DNA of 16,184 nt from Phoronis ovalis (Eukaryota > Phoronida > Phoronidae), in the NCBI GenBank assembly GCA_028565635.1, contig JAOXYB010024501.1:1-16184 (forward strand), written 5' to 3'. Both the position numbers and the translations under genes were made by a program. The notes under the pieces are model-generated. The model saw only the letters and a list, made by a program, of their open reading frames with translations, had not been told where the DNA came from and did not search any database. This document shows positions 11,701 to 16,184 of this stretch, piece by piece; positions within the stretch are counted from its first letter, which is position 1, and each line of letters starts with the position of its first letter.

Positions 11701-11750
11701 ATCAAGTTAAGACGATTAAACACGTGAAATCACCTTGCGTCGTCTGCCAT
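5790..11750 (-). CDS. EXOSC8: Exosome complex component RRP43 (EXOSC8), 10 coding exons, one frame break
   Basis: Catalytically inactive RNase PH-like subunit of the exosome ring, which degrades and processes RNA in nucleus and cytoplasm. Exons in transcript order: 11750-11734, 11617-11581, 10302-10165, 9713-9668, 9288-9182, 8756-8717, 8424-8328, 7174-7054, 6779-6673, 5902-5790 (stop TAG 5790-5792). All introns are GT-AG. The product is 273 residues if one extra base in exon 5 is ignored (human about 276). It starts [18 protein letters not shown]. Family blocks in order: RPDGRELGE (about 23-31), [17 protein letters not shown] (about 45-61), [12 protein letters not shown] (80-91), [55 protein letters not shown]. 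The start codon has a good context (CAAGATGG). Exon 5 is 107 bases where the phases require 106; the extra base lies in the C run at 9239-9241 and creates a stop at 9227-9229. ALG5 is divergent 169 bp upstream. Confidence 0.93.
5903..6672 (-). other. EXOSC8 intron 9
   Basis: GT-AG intron (donor GTATGT, acceptor TTGTAG) of 770 bases between the exon ending in HKP and the last exon starting GGSPLSE. I see no coding block, RNA gene or repeat. An open frame on the plus strand at 5937-6134 has no support. Confidence 0.8.
7175..8327 (-). other. EXOSC8 intron 7
   Basis: GT-AG intron of 1153 bases (donor GTAAGT, acceptor TTTTAG) splitting a Cys codon (T|GT). It contains a 115-codon minus-strand open frame at 7243-7590 with no domain-like features, which I treat as chance. 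It also holds a perfect 14-base palindrome AGTACTCGAGTACT at 8142-8155. Nothing else stands out. Confidence 0.75.
10303..11580 (-). other. EXOSC8 intron 2, host of a foldback transposon
   Basis: At 1278 bases this is the longest EXOSC8 intron (donor GTGAGT, acceptor CGTAG), lying between exon 2, which ends YYSKFL, and the RPDGRELGE exon. Much of the length is inserted sequence: the 209-bp foldback element sits at 11233-11441. Nearer the acceptor, 10578-10659 holds three ACCACA/TGTGGT motifs. The stretch 10800-11220 is less AT-rich than the rest and may be older repeat material, but I cannot place it in a family. Confidence 0.75.
11224..11450. mobile_element. Foldback MITE with 9-bp target duplication, Mutator-like
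   Basis: The element proper is 11233-11441 (209 bp), starting TAGTCCTGCAAGCATG and ending with its exact inverse. The inverted arms pair for about 88 bases (left 11233-11321, right 11353-11441) with five mismatches and one single-base gap by eye, around a 31-base loop. Identical 9-base direct repeats TAGTGGACT flank it at 11224-11232 and 11442-11450, which marks a transposition event. A 9-bp duplication with long inverted ends is the hallmark of Mutator (MULE) elements. There is no coding capacity, so it is non-autonomous. It lies inside EXOSC8 intron 2. Family assignment is inferred from duplication length alone. Confidence 0.85.
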
Positions 11751-11806
11751 CTTGCTTCTTATAAATTATTACGTGTACAGTGATTCGACAGTTGCAGGAA
11801 CTTCAA

Positions 11807-11811
11807 CCAAT
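11807..11811 (+). promoter_or_regulatory. CCAAT box
   Basis: AACCAATCA fits the NF-Y core well. It lies about 60 bases from the EXOSC8 start codon and about 110 from the ALG5 start, a normal NF-Y distance for either direction. Confidence 0.5.
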
Positions 11812-11813
11812 CA

Positions 11814-11831
11814 ACATTGTTGTAACAATGT
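11814..11831. promoter_or_regulatory. SOX-type palindrome ACATTGTT-GT-AACAATGT
   Basis: Two perfect 8-base inverted copies separated by GT. Each half contains the SOX/HMG-box core AACAAT, so the site could bind a dimer. It sits three bases after the CCAAT box. Function is inferred. Confidence 0.4.
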
Positions 11832-11840
11832 GCCATTAAA

Positions 11841-11850
11841 TGCGCATGCG
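11841..11850. promoter_or_regulatory. NRF1-type palindrome TGCGCATGCG
   Basis: The sequence matches most of the NRF1 consensus (C/T)GCGCA(C/T)GCGC(A/G); only the end departs (GCGTG). NRF1 sites are common in bidirectional housekeeping promoters of animals. It lies about 70 bases before the ALG5 start and 90 before the EXOSC8 start. A further inverted pair, GTGGC and GCCAC, follows at 11850-11865. Confidence 0.6.
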
Positions 11851-11919
11851 TGGCTTGCAGGCCACATCTTTTCCGTTTCCCGTTTCTGTTGATCAAGTAA
11901 CAGTTTAGTGCAGCAGAAG

Positions 11920-14900
11920 ATGACCGCAGATTTCTTACTTCTGTTGTTGCAACTAGCAATTTTTTTGGCACTATTCATGTTCGGAGTAGTAAGTATGCAC
12001 CATACAATCTTAAATACTTGGAAGATCAGATGTATACGTTTTATGCTTCATCACAATTTTAATTTTATGTCCATTGGCAATGGCACTTGACTGTGACTTG
12101 ACATTAATAACTATTGCCGGTAGAAATGCCAGTGGCAGTGCCCATGCCAGCGTCGACTCCAGTCCAGGTGTTGACTTTACTGGCACTACGCCTGCTAGGA
12201 TACATTGATTTATTGCATGTGAAAATGCTGTATGTATTAAATGTTTGCCATTGGTTGAAGTCATCCATTGCATTGTCGAATAGAATGAATAGATGAAGTT
12301 TATAAATAAACCTCTTGAAGTTTAGTCTAGGGTTTGTTCATGTATTGCGTCAGCATCCGGCGGCTCAGCATAGGTCGATAGACCCTGCTGAGTATAACCA
12401 CGTATCTTCAACACAGCAAGCAGTGCAGGCTATATGAAATCCAGCTGCTAAGATTACCAGCATATTACTAGTACATTGATGTTTATTCAAAGGAGAAGGG
12501 TTATATTATTTTCACCTAGCTTTGTTATTAGCAATATATTAAATCCGCAATACATAGTATAAATATATCAGGAACAAAATATCTATTGTGTTATTATTGT
12601 TGCTAGTAAAAACAGTGAAGGTAACAGTGAAGTAATGATATGGCAAGTGCTACGCTTTTTACTGCTACCTGCTATAAAGACCATAAAATGGGGTTATATC
12701 TTTGTTTTTTAGCTTTGCATTGTGATATTGTTTACCAGCGCACCTCATCCAAATTTGTCCAGGCATGAAAGTGAAAAATACTTCGTAGATACAAAGAATA
12801 ACAATGCCAAGATTGCATTTCCAAGTATACATGACCCACCTTCAATAGATCTGTCTATTGTTGTACCTGCGTATAATGAAGAGGATAGATGTAAGTGCCT
12901 TCAGTCAATCTGTTCTTTCAGCGACATAGAAGTAGACTAGTAAAGAAAAGAATTCACTCATATTTCTAAAAAGCAGCATATGTAATAAATATATTATGTA
13001 ATAAAACTTGCTGATGTCACAATAATTGTTTGTGTTCTAAAATTTAAAAATCTAAGGCAGTAGAAAAAGTGTGTTCTGCCTACTATTTTGATTCAGATGT
13101 GTTTTTTGTTTTCTTCATGTTTTCAGGAAAAAAACCATTGAACTAGTGTTTTTCCATTTCAGTGCCTGTTATGCTAAATGAAGCTATAGAATATTTAGAA
13201 GAGAGAAAGAAATCTCGTCAGAATTTAAGCTATGAATTTATAGTTGTTGATGATGGCAGTAAAGACAAAACTTCAGATGTAAGTGTTTGTGGTATTTTCA
13301 TAACAGTTTACAAGAAAACTTTGAGATTCTTGTATTTCAAGACATGTCTGTGTGATCTTTACGATGAACTATTTATTATGTTAGGTAACGGTTTAGGTTG
13401 TTGTAGCACCTACAGAAATATCATACATACTAAAGAGGAAATTCTCTATTTAAAGGGTATAGAGTAAAATTTTCATAGGAGAGTAAAAAATTTCAATGCA
13501 ATATTGACTTTAACACTGATAGAAAATACTCTGGCTTAGAATTTTTTTTCATAGCCACAACCTTGGACTTATAAAACTAAACCCTTTTTAAATGTAATAC
13601 TAATAGTTTTAGACACACTAGAAATGGAAAAGGTTAATTAATACTGTATCAGGTAACTATTCATTTCACAGGTAGCCTTACTATATACACAAAAATATGG
13701 TTCAGACAGAGTGCGAGTGCTAACATTTGAGCACAACAGAGGCAAAGGAGGAGCAGTTAGACTGGTAAACTAGACTATATTTTCTGTGTAAAGTTTAGTT
13801 TAGATGTTGTTTTATGTTATAGGTCATTATCTTAATGTGCTCATAATGACACGAAAAAAGTTAAGTTTACAGCTGATCAGAATATACATATGCACTTCTG
13901 CTGATGTAATCAGGGATACAATAATTTGTATTAATTTTCTTTTCAGGGATCGCTCAGTGCCCGTGGAAAGTTAATTTTATTTGCTGATGCTGATGCAGCT
14001 ACAAAATTCAGTGATATTTCTAAAATGGAAAATAAAATTAAAGATATGACAACATCAGAGGTTAGTCATAAGCAGTTGCATCAATAAGAATAACAGTTCC
14101 TGCTGTGAGATGTTTTACAGAGACCAATGATATTATTACCACAGCATTAATTGAATGAAATGTGAACATCCCCAAAAGAACAATGTGGCATCAAGTATAC
14201 CATTAAAATATGTGTAAATTTTTCTGTGATTGTTTTATTTTGGTTTTGGACTTGTCTTCTCTTAACTACTTTTTTCAATGAAGTGTGCCCAGTTGTATTA
14301 TTATTCATACACTTGTGATGTAACAGTGTGATATCACAGGGTTTTATCTCGCTGCAAACACTTATCATTATGATGTCTGTGAATTTTTATAGCAATTTCA
14401 AATTCGAAACATCGTTTATTTCAGAGTGGTATGGCGGTAGTGTGTGGTTCAAGAGCTCATCTACAGGACCAAGCAATTGCAGAGGTATCTGTTGAATATC
14501 TGAAGCATTCTTTCTAATATTGTAACGCTACAATAAATTATCGAAAATCAAGTTAGTTTTCAATCTACAAAGAGAAATTGGATCTAATATTATTGTCAAA
14601 AGTGTGGCGAATGAGGCTATGGATATATTTTATAAAATTCAACGCAAATTTGACAATAAAGATGTTGACACAAAGACTGCTACTATATGTACAGAAGTAT
14701 TAGTGTGACTTTGTTGAAGCTGTTTTCATTGTGATTTCCTGTAGAGATGTCGAGTCCATGTTTACCCAAAGGAGTTTGGGAGATTAAAATGGTTCGAATG
14801 GTCAGTCATAAAGTCTTAGATCTAAGGACCAAGATCCCCTTGTACTTTATCCAGTAATGATAACTGTTTTTTATCTTTTTCAGCGATCCTTATTTAGAAC

Positions 14901-15700
14901 ATTTTTAATGTACGGTTTTCATTTCCTGGTTTGGTTTCTTTGTGTTAGAGGAATAAGAGATACACAATGTGGATTTAAGCTACTTACAAGAAATGCTGCT
15001 CGAGTTTTATTTACAAACCTACATGTAGAAAGGTGGTAAGTAAAAATACGTAGAATAAACAAAGGATGTTGATTAGAAAACCGCTATTTTTTTCTGCATT
15101 GTCTATGAATTCTTCACTTGTGACTGAAAATGAGGCCAAACCAATTTCACGCGTGAGTAATTAGAATATGACCCATCCTATAAAGATTTTTGCCACATGT
15201 GAACAGAAATGATGGTTGTTAATACAATAGTGTACATACAATGCATTAAAAATTGTATTTATTTTATAATCCTACAAAATTTGCCAGTATTTAATACGAT
15301 ATTACGATTGGTACAAAGGGAATGTTCCATGCAGATCAAATTATTAGAAGAGATATGTTTGTTCAAGGAAAATATTGCATTGAGGGTATTAATCTGATTG
15401 AAAATTAAGGGTGTGTTATGTTGGAAAATTGATTTTTGGGTGGATCAAACTAATAGAATTAAAATTAATACTGACCAAATATATACCATGCTGTTGTGAT
15501 TGTTATAGATTATCCCTGGTTTATGAACATATTTACAAATGTCACATTCATGTATGTGGTATTAAAACATTATTATTTTCACTTCTTGCTATAATTGTAT
15601 TATTGTTTTTACAGGGCATTTGATGTAGATTTGTTGTATATAGCCAGATATCTGGAAATACCAATCTCTGAAGTAGGAGTTAACTGGCAAGAAATAGAAG
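11920..15700 (+). CDS. ALG5: Dolichyl-phosphate beta-glucosyltransferase (ALG5), 3' end beyond window
   Basis: ER-membrane GT2-family enzyme that moves glucose from UDP-glucose to dolichyl phosphate, giving the donor for the three outer glucoses of the N-glycan precursor. Exons: 11920-11988, 12713-12890, 13163-13278, 13672-13764, 13947-14060, 14425-14484, 14884-15035, 15615-15700; all phases agree. The 290 residues seen match the family closely: N-terminal membrane segment (about 5-30), [12 protein letters not shown] (71-82), [10 protein letters not shown] (110-119), [11 protein letters not shown] (143-153), the DAD metal motif (166-168), CGSRAHL (197-203), a hydrophobic [12 protein letters not shown] stretch, [14 protein letters not shown] and [15 protein letters not shown], ending at VNWQEIEG. 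About 35 residues after EIEG are missing compared with the human protein (324 residues) and must lie to the right. The metal motif reads DADAATKF where human has DADGATKF. It is divergent from EXOSC8. Confidence 0.95.
11989..12712 (+). other. ALG5 intron 1
   Basis: 724-base intron (donor GTAAGT, acceptor TTTTAG) interrupting the N-terminal membrane segment in phase 0. The part 12100-12430 is less AT-rich than the other introns and contains a hairpin at 12364-12392, which suggests an old insertion, but I find no target duplication. Short open frames here are not supported as genes. Confidence 0.75.
12364..12392. repeat. Short two-part hairpin in ALG5 intron 1
   Basis: CTCAGCA (12364-12370) pairs with TGCTGAG (12386-12392), and inside it GGTC (12373-12376) pairs with GACC (12381-12384) around a GATA loop. 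The stem is 11 bp with a small internal bulge. Confidence 0.55.
12891..14883 (+). other. ALG5 introns 2-6
   Basis: The five introns are 12891-13162, 13279-13671, 13765-13946, 14061-14424 and 14485-14883. All are GT-AG, 182 to 399 bases long and AT-rich, with no coding block, RNA gene or clear repeat. A 73-codon minus-strand frame in intron 5 and the open run past the exon 3 donor are chance read-throughs. Confidence 0.75.
15036..15614 (+). other. ALG5 intron 7
   Basis: 579-base intron (donor GTAAGT, acceptor TTACAG) splitting the Trp codon of HVERW (TG|G). It is AT-rich; two open frames of 60-70 codons in it lack any recognisable feature. Confidence 0.8.
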
Positions 15701-16184
15701 GTAGTAAAAATTTAATGTCATTAATTAGGTAATTAATGTATGAAACTAGCGATGTACTCTTCCGTATTTGAGACTCCTTTATTACATTAATCAGTTAGTA
15801 GCTCTTTAAATTACTGTTTTTGGCAAGTGTTTGGGCAGTTGCTCTTGCCCCCATTCTATCACTGGTAGATATTATAATGTTTTTGCATTGAGATGTTAAA
15901 ATTACTGCCATTGCTACTGTGAGTACATTATGCAAGACTGGTGATATGTATGCCATTACCTGTTGGCATAGTTTTTATGCCCATCACTATGTAATAGTGA
16001 ATGGGCATATAGTCGTACTGCATGCGCTTATGCGGCGGCGGCGTATGTAACCTTTTCTTTGTGTTGCTAGAACGGCTTCAGCTTTCGTCAGATTATCTTC
16101 GTATTTTTACAGGGTAAGTACAGGTCAAAGCGCAGGTCTGATGTAATTTTGACCTCGATTACTTCCAAGATGGCTGATTGGCGG
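15701..16184 (+). other. Start of ALG5 intron 8, repeat-like
   Basis: No match to the missing ALG5 C-terminus (expected SKLVPFW-like) appears, so this is intron running off the window. It holds overlapping hairpins at 15965-16008, a GCG trinucleotide run at 16032-16043, GCATGCGC near 16020, nuclear-receptor-like half sites (16122-16127, 16134-16139, 16150-16155) and CCAAGATGGC near 16166. Base composition becomes less AT-rich from about 16010. The mix resembles dispersed repeats of marine invertebrates, but this is an impression. Confidence 0.55.
15977..16008. repeat. Hairpin ATGCCCA...TGGGCAT
   Basis: ATGCCCATCACTAT (15977-15990) pairs with the inverse at 15994-16008, with one bulged base and a 3-base loop. 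The left arm overlaps a second, competing hairpin (GGCATA 15965-15970 with TATGCC 15976-15981). Confidence 0.7.

Larger units (their letters stand above)
11751..11919. promoter_or_regulatory. Shared bidirectional promoter of EXOSC8 and ALG5
   Basis: Only 169 bases separate the two start codons, which face away from each other, so both transcripts must start within or very near this interval. It holds a CCAAT box, a SOX-type palindrome, an NRF1-type palindrome and a pyrimidine-rich stretch (11869-11888) with TTTCCCGTTT. It is less AT-rich than the introns on either side. No TATA box sits at a sensible distance from either start. The EXOSC8 start codon lies in AAGATGGC, a YY1-like motif often seen at housekeeping starts. 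Promoter function is inferred from position and motifs. Confidence 0.8.

Noticed and set aside
5790-11750. EXOSC8 as a processed or old pseudogene
   Set aside because: Nine introns with good GT-AG sites and conserved motifs across all exons; only one base is out of place.
14785-14800. Possible tRNA B-box (GGTTCGAAT)
   Set aside because: No matching A-box or cloverleaf arms around it within ALG5 intron 6.
16168-16184. First exon of a new plus-strand gene starting AAGATGGCTGATTGG
   Set aside because: Only about six codons are visible, ALG5 has not yet ended, and CCAAGATGGC also occurs in dispersed repeats.
1-16184. CRISPR arrays, prokaryotic operons, defence systems or viral genes
   Set aside because: No regular repeat-spacer pattern and no such coding blocks; the sequence is intron-bearing animal DNA.

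Overview
The window is eukaryotic, and almost certainly from an invertebrate animal. It is AT-rich, its genes are split by small GT-AG introns (about 0.1 to 1.3 kb), and the encoded proteins are clear animal-type housekeeping proteins. The sequence alone does not name a species or phylum; a sponge, cnidarian or other marine invertebrate would all fit. I see no prokaryotic operons, CRISPR arrays, rRNA or tRNA genes.

Layout. (1) 1-3387, plus strand: the last four coding exons of a gene that enters from the left. The part present is a low-complexity Gln/Ser/Tyr/Cys-rich tail with a short RFFYNLGVEYYR block, resembling the tail of OTUD4-type (OTU plus Tudor) proteins. (2) 3388-5789: AT-rich 3' UTRs and the spacer between two convergent genes. 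(3) 5790-11750, minus strand: a complete ten-exon EXOSC8 (RRP43), an inactive RNase PH-like ring subunit of the RNA exosome. I rebuilt it exon by exon. All splice phases agree except in coding exon 5, which carries one extra base. Its second intron contains a 209-bp foldback transposon with 88-90-bp inverted arms and an exact 9-bp target duplication, as in Mutator-like elements. (4) 11751-11919: a 169-bp space between two start codons facing away from each other. It looks like a shared bidirectional promoter, with a CCAAT box, an NRF1-type palindrome and a SOX-type palindrome. (5) 11920-15700 onward, plus strand: ALG5, dolichyl-phosphate beta-glucosyltransferase, with eight coding exons in the window and about 35 C-terminal residues lying beyond the right edge. 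(6) 15701-16184: intronic sequence with strong hairpins and a GC-richer, repeat-like end.

EXOSC8 (RNA processing and decay) and ALG5 (N-glycan precursor synthesis in the ER) have unrelated jobs. The human orthologues are also head-to-head neighbours on chromosome 13q13, so the likely link is shared transcription from an ancient bidirectional promoter. I found no convincing new enzymatic or defence system. The most notable points are this conserved gene pair and its compact promoter, the foldback element in EXOSC8, and the single-base frame break in an otherwise intact EXOSC8.
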